Of a stretch of DNA of 64,000 nucleotides, positions 19,978-29,851 are shown piece by piece; the stretch's first letter is position 1; the number at the start of each line of letters is the position of its first letter. The translations under genes were made by a program, and so were the position numbers. This DNA is from Nonomuraea indica (GTDB taxonomy: Bacteria > Actinomycetota > Actinomycetes > Streptosporangiales > Streptosporangiaceae). Location: NCBI RefSeq assembly GCF_002850745.1, contig NZ_KZ559467.1:383319-447318 (forward strand), written 5' to 3'. A model generated the notes under the pieces. The model saw nothing but the letters and a program-made list of their open reading frames with translations. It did no database searches and was not told the origin of the DNA.

Positions 19978-21739
19978 GCGCCTCGTCGCCGCGCTGGCGG
20001 CGCTGACCCTGGCCTCCACCGGCACGGGCTGCGCCGTGATCCCGGTGGGCGGGCCGTTCCCCATGGAGGAGGCCGGCGGCGGCGACGAGCTGACGCGGCC
20101 GTTCCAGCGCATGATCGCGGTGCGGCCGCGGGACGACTGGGACCCCCGGCAGGTGGTGGCGGGGCTGCAGGCCGCGATGGCCGCCTACGCCGACGACCCG
20201 TCCGTGCTGCCCCACTACCTGACGCCCGAGACGGCCAAGACGTGGAAGCCCGACGGCCCGGTTATCGTGATCGGCAACTCGCTGAAGTACGAGTACGACA
20301 GCAAGGCCGGCGGCAGCGAGGTGGTCATCAAGCTGGTCGGCCCGCCGGTCGCCCGCATCGAGGCCGACGACACGTACGTGCCCGCTGCCGCCGACGCCCC
20401 CGACATGCAGGTGTTCTTCACGCTGGTGAAAAACCAGCAGGGCGCCTACCGCGTCAAGTCGGTCACGGGCACCACCGGGCTGCTGCTGACCGAGGACGAC
20501 CTGACCCGCGCCTACCGCCCCACCAACCTCTACTTCCTGGCCGGCCCACCCGGCACCGACCGGCTGCTGCCCGACCGGCGCCTGGTGGTCGACCGCGTGT
20601 GGCTGCGGGTCAAACCCACCGAGAACTTCGCCCAGACCATCGTCAGGCGCCTGCTCGAAGGCCCGAGCAGGGCGCTGCACGGCGCGGTGGGCAGCGTCTT
20701 CCCGCAGGGCACGAGCGTGCGCTCCGTCAGGTCGGCCGAGGAACGCGTGGTCGTGGACCTCAGCGGGCCCCTCGACCCCGAGGGCGTCTTCGCCGACGGC
20801 CTTCAGGCGCAGCTCAAGTTCAGCCTCAACGACAACCAGATGGCCAACGGCCGGCCCATCGAGGTGCAGCTCGACGGCGAGCCGTTCTACTCCTCCGAGT
20901 CCCTCGTCGTGCCCGCCAACCTGCGCGAGAGCGAGGACTGGTTCGACAACAACAACGCCCGCCCCGCGTACTTCACCAGCAAGGGCGCCATCTACACGCT
21001 CAGCGACGGCGCGGGCAACGCCGTCCAGGGGCCCGCCGGGCAGCCGGGCGAGTTCCGCGACATGGCCATGTCGGGCGCCGCCGACCTCGTGGCGGCCCGC
21101 GGCAAGGAGGGCACCGGCGGCATCTGGGTCACCCGCGTGGCCCCCGACGGCCAGTGGGAGCAGTGGGTGCAGGGCGCCGACCTGACCGCTCCGTCATGGC
21201 GGCGCGACGGGACCCTATGGACGTACGACCGCGCGAACGACACGGTGCTGCGCTGCCACCCGTCCGCCGGGCGCGGACCCGAGCGCGTCGCCGCCCCCGG
21301 CCTCGACGGCCTCGACGTCACCAGCCTGCGGGTCGCCAGGGACGGCGTGCGCGTCGCGGTGACCATCGGCGAGACCGAGGTCCGGGTCGGCGCCATCACC
21401 GGCGGCGCCGGCTCGCCCATGCTGGGCAACTTCCACACGCTCACCACCGTCGCGAACGAGAAGATCCGCGACATCGCCTGGCAGGACGGTGAGCGCCTGC
21501 TCGTGCTCGTGGAGAGCAAGGACGAGAAGGTGCAGAGCGTCCGAGAGATCAACGTCGGCGACGGCGCGACCAAACAGCTGCCCTCGCCCGGCAGGCGGCT
21601 GCGCGGCATCACGGCCCTGGGCGAGCGCATCCTGGCCGCCACCGACCAGGGCAACGAGGTCCTCGAGTTCGGCGACAAGCAGACCTGGGTGTCCAAGGTC
21701 GCCGCCGAGGACACCCGCCCGTTCTTCCAGCTCGGCTGA
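19964..21739 (+). CDS. lpqB: Lipoprotein LpqB, MtrAB accessory protein
   Basis: A 591-residue lipoprotein with lipobox LASTGTGC (Cys near residue 24), anchored outside the membrane. A GerMN domain lies in the middle (VDRVWLRVKPTENFAQTIVRRLLEGPSRAL), and the C-terminal half has a beta-propeller-like pattern. In mycobacteria LpqB interacts with MtrB and influences MtrA signalling. The start lies inside the mtrB 3' end, so the three genes are translationally coupled. A strong hairpin follows the stop. Confidence 0.95.
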   Translation: MTRSRRLVAALAALTLASTGTGCAVIPVGGPFPMEEAGGGDELTRPFQRMIAVRPRDDWDPRQVVAGLQAAMAAYADDPSVLPHYLTPETAKTWKPDGPVIVIGNSLKYEYDSKAGGSEVVIKLVGPPVARIEADDTYVPAAADAPDMQVFFTLVKNQQGAYRVKSVTGTTGLLLTEDDLTRAYRPTNLYFLAGPPGTDRLLPDRRLVVDRVWLRVKPTENFAQTIVRRLLEGPSRALHGAVGSVFPQGTSVRSVRSAEERVVVDLSGPLDPEGVFADGLQAQLKFSLNDNQMANGRPIEVQLDGEPFYSSESLVVPANLRESEDWFDNNNARPAYFTSKGAIYTLSDGAGNAVQGPAGQPGEFRDMAMSGAADLVAARGKEGTGGIWVTRVAPDGQWEQWVQGADLTAPSWRRDGTLWTYDRANDTVLRCHPSAGRGPERVAAPGLDGLDVTSLRVARDGVRVAVTIGETEVRVGAITGGAGSPMLGNFHTLTTVANEKIRDIAWQDGERLLVLVESKDEKVQSVREINVGDGATKQLPSPGRRLRGITALGERILAATDQGNEVLEFGDKQTWVSKVAAEDTRPFFQLG

Positions 21740-21742
21740 CCT

Positions 21743-21778
21743 GCCGGCGCGGACCGGCGCCGGACCGTCCGCGCCGGC
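21743..21778 (+). terminator. Terminator of the mtrAB-lpqB operon
   Basis: GCCGGCGCGGAC (21743-21754) pairs with GTCCGCGCCGGC (21767-21778): 12-bp stem, 12-nt loop. A second GC inverted repeat follows at about 21776-21800. Confidence 0.65.
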
Positions 21779-21820
21779 GCCCGGCCCGGCCGGGCGCCGG
21801 ACCGGAGCCCGCGCGAGAAA

Positions 21821-22522
21821 GTGTCGGTGACGGGCGGCATCCTGGCGGACGTGTCCCGTGCCCTGCTCGACCTGCTCCTCCCGCAGCGCTGTGCGGGCTG
21901 TGACGCGCCCGGGGAGCCGTTCTGCGGCCCCTGCCTGGCCGGCCTCGTCGCGCCGGCCCGCCGCCTGCCTGAGCCCCGTCCAGCGGGCCTGCCCGACTGC
22001 TGGTCCGCCGCCGACTACGCCGGGCCCGTCCGCCGGGCGCTCATCGCCTACAAGGAGCGCGCCCGGGTGGCCCTGGCGGCGCCTCTGGCCGAGGCGCTGG
22101 CGTGCACCGTGGCCGCCGGCGTCGCCGGCCGCCCCCACCCGGCGGCGGCCGGGTTCGTCCTCGTGCCGGTGCCGAGCGCGCGCCGCACCCGCAGGGCGCG
22201 CGGCCACGACCCCGTCGGGCGGCTGGCCGCCCGGGCGGCCGGCCTGCTGACCGCCTGCGGCCACGCGGCCCGCTCCGACGCGGTGCTGGCGCCCATCCGG
22301 CCGGTGGCCGACCAGGCGGGCCTCGACGCGCGGCGGCGGGCGGCCAACCTCGCCGGCTCGCTCGGCGTCGCCGGCCGCGCCACGCCGGCCCTGCCCGTGG
22401 TGCTCGTGGACGATCTCGTCACCACGGGCGCCACCCTGTCCGAAGCCGCCCGGGCGCTGCGCGCGCGGGGCGCCGAGGTGCTGTTCGCCGCCACCGTCGC
22501 CGCGACACGCCGGAGATCTTAA
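21821..22522 (+). CDS. comF: ComF-family phosphoribosyltransferase-like protein
   Basis: A 233-residue protein with an N-terminal zinc ribbon (CAGC at about residue 25, CGPC about 10 residues later) and a type I phosphoribosyltransferase domain. The PRPP-binding loop is LPVVLVDDLVTTGATLSEAARAL. ComF helps DNA uptake in naturally competent Gram-positive and Gram-negative bacteria; the actinobacterial role is not established. GTG 21821 is preceded by GCGCGAGAAA, a weak ribosome binding site. The position between lpqB and hpf matches mycobacteria and streptomycetes. Confidence 0.85.
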   Translation: MSVTGGILADVSRALLDLLLPQRCAGCDAPGEPFCGPCLAGLVAPARRLPEPRPAGLPDCWSAADYAGPVRRALIAYKERARVALAAPLAEALACTVAAGVAGRPHPAAAGFVLVPVPSARRTRRARGHDPVGRLAARAAGLLTACGHAARSDAVLAPIRPVADQAGLDARRRAANLAGSLGVAGRATPALPVVLVDDLVTTGATLSEAARALRARGAEVLFAATVAATRRRS

Positions 22523-22733
22523 AAAGGATTACGGTCACGTTGGGTAAAGAGGATGGGGGCCGTAACCCCTCACCAGAGGGTCACATATCACTACCCACTG
22601 TGCCGGACCTCCCCAGATCAGAGGGCACTCATCACCGGGGCATAGCACGTGGCCGACCGTGGAGTGGGACATCCTTCACCCCCGTCACACCCTAGGGAAA
22701 TCACGGAAAGTGATCCTTTGGGCAATCCGCAAG
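22523..22733. other. Non-coding upstream part of the hpf leader region
   Basis: No convincing gene. The sequence is less GC-rich than the genes around it. It holds a small GGGG/CCCC hairpin near 22555 and the perfect inverted repeat ATCAC-ggaaa-GTGAT at 22700-22714, 20 bp before the -35 element of the putative hpf promoter. The repeat is a candidate operator. Confidence 0.5.
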
Positions 22734-22762
22734 CTGACATTCGGGTCCGATCCGGATAGCGT
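22734..22762 (+). promoter_or_regulatory. Putative housekeeping-type promoter of the hpf transcript
   Basis: CTGACA at 22734-22739, a 17-bp spacer, and TAGCGT at 22757-22762 match the principal sigma-factor consensus (TTGACA/TAnnnT) well. The predicted start point is about 22769, leaving roughly 380 nt of leader before hpf. Confidence 0.55.
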
Positions 22763-22768
22763 TCTGAC

Positions 22769-22935
22769 ATGGCACCCGTTCGGGTCCGTGGTTGCGCAGG
22801 GCCGGGAGTCCCGGCTCTGCTAGCCGATGCCAGCCGCAGGCGAAACGGCCCACGTAAGGCGACTCTTCGTCGACCGATCACGGTGCGGCTTAGGGGTAAG
22901 TCCTGCCTTCCCGGGGGTCCAGATGTCCCCCGTCA
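22769..22935 (+). ncRNA. Structured leader RNA upstream of hpf (candidate cis-regulatory RNA)
   Basis: Starting at the predicted transcription start, several stable hairpins follow one another. ACCC/GGGT is at 22774-22785. An 11-bp stem spans 22796-22806/22810-22820 with an AGT loop. GCCG...CGGC (22823-22849) encloses GCC...GGC. CGGGGG/CCCCCG spans 22912-22932 just before a small ORF. Unpaired A/G-rich joints lie between them. Such order without coding capacity suggests a regulatory RNA. A structured 'raiA motif' RNA is known next to hibernation-factor genes in Gram-positive bacteria; I cannot confirm that this is a member. Confidence 0.4.
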
Positions 22936-22951
22936 GAAGAGAAGGCCAGTA

Positions 22952-23131
22952 GTGGCATCAGAGCTGCGAAAGCCTCAGCAGGCGGATGTGGGGTCGAAGA
23001 CCAGGTCGGCCGAACGGGTGCCTTCCGAGATCCCGGTGATGGAGCGTCGGAAGAGGGGAACGGTGACAGAGAGGAAGACAGAGAACCCCGTCCGGCGGGC
23101 GCGTCGTCGGGCGCTCTTTCTCAGTCGTTAG
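22952..23131 (+). CDS. Small basic ORF in the hpf leader
   Basis: A 59-codon frame starting at GTG 22952, 5 nt after GAGAAGG, and ending 18 bp before hpf. The product is hydrophilic and very basic towards the end (ERRKRGTV, RRARRRALFLSR), with no signal peptide or membrane helix. I do not recognise it. It could be a genuine small protein, a translated leader that couples ribosome supply to hpf, or a chance frame: codon bias is weaker than in neighbouring genes. Confidence 0.35.
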   Translation: MASELRKPQQADVGSKTRSAERVPSEIPVMERRKRGTVTERKTENPVRRARRRALFLSR

Positions 23132-23149
23132 ACGAAGGGGGGCTGTTGC

Positions 23150-23809
23150 ATGGACATCATCGTCAAGGGCCGGCACACGGGCGTGAGTGAGCGGTTCCGA
23201 GACCACGTGACGACCAAGCTGGCCAGGATCGAGCGTCTGGATAGCAAGCTCATCCGAGTCGATGTGGAGGTGTCGAAGGAGCGCAACCCGCGCCTCGCCG
23301 GGCAGCGGGAGCGCGTCGAGCTGACGATTCACTCCCGAGGGCCGGCCATCAGGGCCGAAGCCTCGGCGGACGACCGATTCGCCGCCCTCGACATCGCGAT
23401 GGACAAACTCGAAGGGCGCCTGCGCCGTCTCGCCGACCGCCGCAAGGTCCACCACGGCAACCACTGCCCGCCCTCCGTGGCAGAGCTCACCGCGACGCTA
23501 CCCGACGTCGACCTCGCGCCCCAGCAGGCCACGCTGGTCCCCGAGCCGGCCGTGTCCGAAGAGGACCAGCTCCCCGACGACAAGCAGTACGACGACATCG
23601 TCCCGATCGAGATGGACGGCGAGGGACCACTCGTCGTGCGGGAGAAGTTCCACAGAGCCGAACCCATGACCATCGACCAGGCCCTCCTCGAGATGGAGCT
23701 GGTCGGACACGACTTCTACCTGTTCCGTGACAAGGAGAGCGGCCAGCCGTCGGTGGTCTACAACCGGCGCGGCTACAACTACGGCGTGTTGCGGCTCGTC
23801 GAGCCCTGA
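23150..23809 (+). CDS. hpf: Ribosome hibernation-promoting factor, long form
   Basis: A 219-residue long-form HPF. The N-terminal domain (residues 1-100, MDIIVKGRHTGVSERFRDHVTTKLARIERLD) binds the 30S decoding region. An acidic linker follows. The C-terminal domain (about 155-219, MTIDQALLEMELVGHDFYLFRDKESGQPSVVYNRRGYNYGVLRL) mediates dimerisation of 70S ribosomes into 100S particles. AAGGGGGG lies 8 nt before ATG 23150. Expression is probably controlled from the promoter and structured leader upstream. Synteny with secA is conserved in actinobacteria. Confidence 0.95.
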   Translation: MDIIVKGRHTGVSERFRDHVTTKLARIERLDSKLIRVDVEVSKERNPRLAGQRERVELTIHSRGPAIRAEASADDRFAALDIAMDKLEGRLRRLADRRKVHHGNHCPPSVAELTATLPDVDLAPQQATLVPEPAVSEEDQLPDDKQYDDIVPIEMDGEGPLVVREKFHRAEPMTIDQALLEMELVGHDFYLFRDKESGQPSVVYNRRGYNYGVLRLVEP

Positions 23810-23905
23810 TAGCGTCTTAAAAGATCTTCTCGACCGACCGAGGATCGCGGCACCCGTGCCATCATGGGCGGTCCGACGGCTCTGGCCCCCCGACGAGGAG
23901 GAGAC

Positions 23906-23977
23906 GTGAGCGAGCTCAGTCAGGTGCACGTGCGCGAGCGGAGCGAGATCGCGAGGCTCGCCAAGGAGGCCTCGTGA
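23906..23977 (+). CDS. 23-residue leader ORF coupled to a response regulator
   Basis: GAGGAGGAG lies 3-4 nt before GTG 23906, one of the strongest ribosome binding sites in the window. The frame encodes 23 residues (VSELSQVHVRERSEIARLAK...) and its TGA overlaps the GTG start of the response regulator in a GTGA junction. The arrangement is typical of translational coupling. The peptide is amphipathic and not recognised. A chance frame cannot be excluded. Confidence 0.45.
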   Translation: MSELSQVHVRERSEIARLAKEAS

Positions 23978-24672
23978 CCGAGCCCGGTGAGGCGGGCACG
24001 CCGAGAGGCGAGCCGATTCGCGTGCTGATCGTGGACGACCACGAGCTGATCAGGCGGAGCCTGGCGCTGGCGCTGGCCGCCGAGCCGGACATCGACGTGG
24101 TCGGCGAGGCGAGCGACGGGCAGGAGGCGGTCGAGCTGGCCGACCGCCTCATGCCCGACGTGGCGCTCATGGACGTGCGCATGCCCCGGCAGGACGGCAT
24201 CGAGGCCGCCAAGGGCATCAAGGCCTCGGTGCCGAGCACCCGCATCATCATGCTGACGGTGAGCGACGAGGAGGAGGACCTCTTCGAGGCCATCAAGGCC
24301 GGTGCCACGGGCTACCTGCTCAAGGACGTGCAGATCAACGATGTGCCGGCGGCGGTGCGCGGGGTGTACGAGGGGCAGTCGCTCATCAATCCCGCCATGG
24401 CCGCGAAGCTCATCAGCGAGTTCGCGAACATGAGCCGCAAGGAGGCCGAGCGGCCCCCCCAGCTGCCGGTGCCGCGGCTGACCGAGCGCGAGATGGAGGT
24501 GCTGCGCTTAGTCGCCAAGGGCATGAACAACCGGGAGATCGCCAAGCAGCTGTTCATCAGCGAGAACACGGTCAAGAACCACGTCCGCAACATCCTGGAC
24601 AAGCTGCAGCTGCACTCGCGCATGGAAGCCGTGGTCTACGCCGTGCGCGAGCGCATGCTGGAGATCACCTGA
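23974..24672 (+). CDS. NarL/LuxR-family response regulator (orphan)
   Basis: A 232-residue regulator. The receiver domain has D21/D22, phospho-acceptor D67 (VALMDVRMP) and Lys in LLKD. A linker leads to a C-terminal LuxR helix-turn-helix (LTEREMEVLRLVAKGMNNREIAKQLFISENTVKNHVRNILDKL). No kinase gene is adjacent, so the partner is elsewhere or the protein works without one. AAGGAGG lies 4 nt before GTG 23974, inside the 23-codon leader ORF. The same gene occurs between hpf and secA in streptomycetes. Its 3' end overlaps the convergent glycosylase gene by 8 nt. Confidence 0.9.
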   Translation: MTEPGEAGTPRGEPIRVLIVDDHELIRRSLALALAAEPDIDVVGEASDGQEAVELADRLMPDVALMDVRMPRQDGIEAAKGIKASVPSTRIIMLTVSDEEEDLFEAIKAGATGYLLKDVQINDVPAAVRGVYEGQSLINPAMAAKLISEFANMSRKEAERPPQLPVPRLTEREMEVLRLVAKGMNNREIAKQLFISENTVKNHVRNILDKLQLHSRMEAVVYAVRERMLEIT

Positions 24673-25981
24673 CGCCGGCCTCCAGGTGGGCTGCGAGGCC
24701 CGGGTCGGCCCGCTCGACTCGTACGGCGTCGCAGCCCACCCACTCGGCCGCCGACCACAGGGCGTCGCGCAGCGCGTCGGCCCACCTGGAGGCGGTCAGG
24801 CCGGGCTCCAGGCTGAGCTGACGGGCCACCAGCGTGGTGCCGTCGCGGGCCGGGTCCACCCGGCCGATGAGCCGGCCGCCGGCCAGCACCGGCATCGTGA
24901 AGTAGCCGTGCACGCGCTTGTGCCGGGGCACGTAGAGCTCCAGCTGGTAGGCGAAGCCGAAGACCCGCTCGGTGCGGCCCCGGTGCCAGATCAGCGAGTC
25001 GAACGGCGATACCAGCGTGCTGCGGTGCCGGCCGCGCGGCTCCGACTCCAGCGCCACGGGGTCGGCCCAGGCGCCGGCCGCCGCCCGCGCGGCCGCCGCC
25101 CGGGCCGCCGCCGGCTCCGGCAGCGGGACCATGGGCGTGCCTCCGGCCGCCCCGGCGGTCGTGACCGTGGCGGCCCTGGAGGCGGAGCCGTTGGCCCGGG
25201 CGCCGGCCGGCCAGCCGGAGACCGTCACCGGGACCAGACCGGAGGCCCCGCTGAGCAGAGCCTCGTCCAGGATCGCGGCGAACCGGCCCTTGAGCCGCAG
25301 GAAGTCGATCAGGTCGGCTCGGGTGGCGACGCCGAGCGCCCGGCCGGCGATGCGCGCGAGCCGGACCACGCACTCCTCGTCGGAGAGGTCCTCGGCCAGG
25401 AGGTCGGCGGGCACCACGCGCTCGGCGAGATCGTAGACCCGGCGCCAGCCGACCCGGCGGGTGCACACCAGCTCGCCGATGTCGAGCAGCCACTCCAGGC
25501 CGATCTTGGAGTCGGACCAGTCCCACCACTCGCCGGCGCCCGGCTCGCCGTTGCGCGTGGCCCGCGCGCCGCCCACGTCGGCGGTCGTCACGGGGCCGGA
25601 CGCGCGCACCTGCTCCAGCAGCTGGTCGACGTGGGCGGGCACCTCGTGCCAGCGGTAGCGCTGCTGGCGGTAGGCGCGCCTCCTGAAGGCGTAGAGCGGC
25701 CAGTGCTCGATCGGCAGGATGCAGGCGGCGTGGCACCAGTATTCGAAGCTGTGGGCAGGGTCGTGCCAGTAGGCGCGCTCCACGGTGTCGCGGCCGACCG
25801 CGCCGAGCCGCGCGTAGGCGACGAGCTCGTGGGAGCGCGCGAGCACCGAGATCGTGTCGAGCTGCACGGCGCCGAGCCTGCGCAGCATGCCGTGCACGCC
25901 GCCACGCCGCCCGTCGGCGCCGAGCAGCCCCTGGGCCCGCAGGATGATCCGCCGCGCCTCGTCGGCCGTCAGGTCGGTCAT
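24665..25981 (-). CDS. YcaQ/AlkX-type winged-helix DNA glycosylase (HTH_42)
   Basis: A 438-residue protein of the YcaQ-like family, which unhooks DNA interstrand crosslinks and removes bulky N7 adducts. The catalytic Q-x-D motif is present as Q40-L41-D42 in RLGAVQLDTISVLARSHELV. Further family segments are WCHAACILPIEHWPLYAFRRRA, GLEWLLDIGELVCTRRVGWRRVYDLAERV and YFTMPVLAGGRLIGRVDPARDG. An Ala/Thr/Gly-rich insertion (about residues 262-312) interrupts the middle and looks unstructured. The upstream region carries a 15-bp minisatellite. The gene is convergent with the response regulator. Confidence 0.85.
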   Translation of the reverse strand: MTDLTADEARRIILRAQGLLGADGRRGGVHGMLRRLGAVQLDTISVLARSHELVAYARLGAVGRDTVERAYWHDPAHSFEYWCHAACILPIEHWPLYAFRRRAYRQQRYRWHEVPAHVDQLLEQVRASGPVTTADVGGARATRNGEPGAGEWWDWSDSKIGLEWLLDIGELVCTRRVGWRRVYDLAERVVPADLLAEDLSDEECVVRLARIAGRALGVATRADLIDFLRLKGRFAAILDEALLSGASGLVPVTVSGWPAGARANGSASRAATVTTAGAAGGTPMVPLPEPAAARAAAARAAAGAWADPVALESEPRGRHRSTLVSPFDSLIWHRGRTERVFGFAYQLELYVPRHKRVHGYFTMPVLAGGRLIGRVDPARDGTTLVARQLSLEPGLTASRWADALRDALWSAAEWVGCDAVRVERADPGLAAHLEAGVR

Positions 25982-25996
25982 GTCGGCGTGCCCGTG

Positions 25997-26086
25997 GAGT
26001 GGGTGTCGGAGGTGTGGGTGTCCGCTGGGCGGGTGTCCGTGGGGCGGGTGCCCCTGGTGCGGGCGTCCCCGGCGTGGGTGTCCCTG
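25997..26086. repeat. 15-bp minisatellite, six degenerate copies
   Basis: GGGTGTCC-type cores recur exactly every 15 bp at 26001, 26016, 26031, 26046, 26061 and 26076. The array begins 16 bp before the glycosylase start codon, so it forms that gene's leader region. Confidence 0.85.
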
Positions 26087-26099
26087 GTACGGCGAAGCA

Positions 26100-26385
26100 T
26101 GCGGGGCATGCTAGCGCCGGCCACCGACGAAAACGCCCCTGCCACATGACGGGTTCGCCGGGAAAGTGGCGTTTTGAGTATTGCGCCGGGACTCGCCGCC
26201 TCGGTCGCCGTTTCATCCGGACGCGCCCTCGTCGGGGACAGGGGAGGCCCGCACGCCGTCACCCGGGAGCCGTCACCCGGGCGTACGGGAGGACGAGGAG
26301 GCCGTGCGAGCGGCGAGGGGGAGGGAGGGCGGTGAGGCGGGCGTGCGGCGGAAGGGGGTGGCGGGGTGGTGGCGGGCATGCCGAA
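26100..26385. other. No gene recognised
   Basis: About 285 bp between the minisatellite and the terminator of the next gene. A shorter AT-richer stretch around 26130-26180 could contain the glycosylase promoter. The remainder is G-rich on this strand and I see no gene or RNA in it. Confidence 0.5.
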
Positions 26386-26416
26386 AGCGGGCACCGCGGA
26401 GGAGCCGGTGCCCGCT
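26386..26416 (-). terminator. Terminator of the HGxxPAAW-like gene
   Basis: AGCGGGCACCG (26386-26396) pairs with CGGTGCCCGCT (26406-26416). In the minus-strand reading it begins 12 bases after the stop and is followed by CTTTCGG. Confidence 0.6.
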
Positions 26417-26427
26417 GTGGTGCTGGA

Positions 26428-26688
26428 TCAGCGGTGGTCTTCGACCGACATGCCCACGCGGGGCGCGTCGATCACGACGTCGGAGAAGATGTCGAAGACG
26501 AGGGCGAGGACCCCGCCCACGACGAACAGGCCCACGCCGACCCAGACGAGCGTCCAGCTCGCCATGGTCAGGCCGACTCCGCCCACGATGGTGCCGATCA
26601 GCATGACGGTGACGGCGAGCCACGAAGACGCGCGTCCGCCGTGACTGCCGAGATTCTCAGTCTGCTCCGACTTCGCGCCCTCTACCAT
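26428..26688 (-). CDS. Small two-helix membrane protein (HGxxPAAW-like)
   Basis: An 86-residue protein: a hydrophilic start, then the HGGRASSW motif resembling the HGxxPAAW signature of a small actinobacterial membrane family, then two hydrophobic segments (about residues 24-44 and 47-68) and a polar tail. Function unknown. A credible promoter lies 30 bp upstream on the same strand. It is divergent from secA. Confidence 0.75.
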   Translation of the reverse strand: MVEGAKSEQTENLGSHGGRASSWLAVTVMLIGTIVGGVGLTMASWTLVWVGVGLFVVGGVLALVFDIFSDVVIDAPRVGMSVEDHR

Positions 26689-26715
26689 GACAATTTCCTT
26701 CCTTTGCCGGATATC

Positions 26716-26743
26716 CCGCTATTTGGTGCGAACCGGCTGTCAA
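26716..26743 (-). promoter_or_regulatory. Putative promoter of the small membrane protein
   Basis: In the minus-strand reading TTGACA (26743-26738) and TAGCGG (26721-26716) are separated by 16 bp; the start codon follows 27 bp later. Confidence 0.4.
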
Positions 26744-26914
26744 CCGGCATACCCTCTGCCTGGACCCCCATTCTCCCAGACGTGGCCGGCGCCCCGGATG
26801 TCGCGGTGGCTGTGTCCGCCGACGGAACCGCCTACCATGGCAGCGGGGAAGTTTGTCTCGGCCTCTCCTCCTGGCGGCGCCGCCGGGGTAGACCTGCGAG
26901 GAGCTTTACATAAA

Positions 26915-29704
<2,790 letters not shown>

Positions 29705-29746
29705 GCCCGGCCGGGCCGACACGGCTCTGCCCCGGCCAGACCCGAC

Positions 29747-29776
29747 GCAGGCCCGCGCCACACGGCGCGGGCCTGC
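29747..29776 (+). terminator. 13-bp terminator after secA
   Basis: 29747-29759 and 29764-29776 are perfectly complementary around the loop ACAC. Confidence 0.75.
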
Positions 29777-29851
29777 AGTCCGTCCGGGCGCCGGGCGCCC
29801 GAGCGGCGGGCTCTTCACCGGATGGGTGCCGCAAGCGCCCCATCGCGGTGT

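Noticed and set aside
17551..20112. An 853-codon frame antisense to mtrA and mtrB
   Set aside because: Same antisense GC effect; it crosses two known genes and lacks a ribosome binding site.
22769..22935. c-di-AMP, cobalamin or c-di-GMP riboswitch before hpf
   Set aside because: The stems are convincing but I could not match the conserved boxes of these classes, so only a generic leader RNA is called.
25999..26913. Open frame across the minisatellite and secA leader
   Set aside because: The apparent protein begins as a translation of the 15-bp repeat and continues through the antisense of the small membrane gene; no family resemblance.
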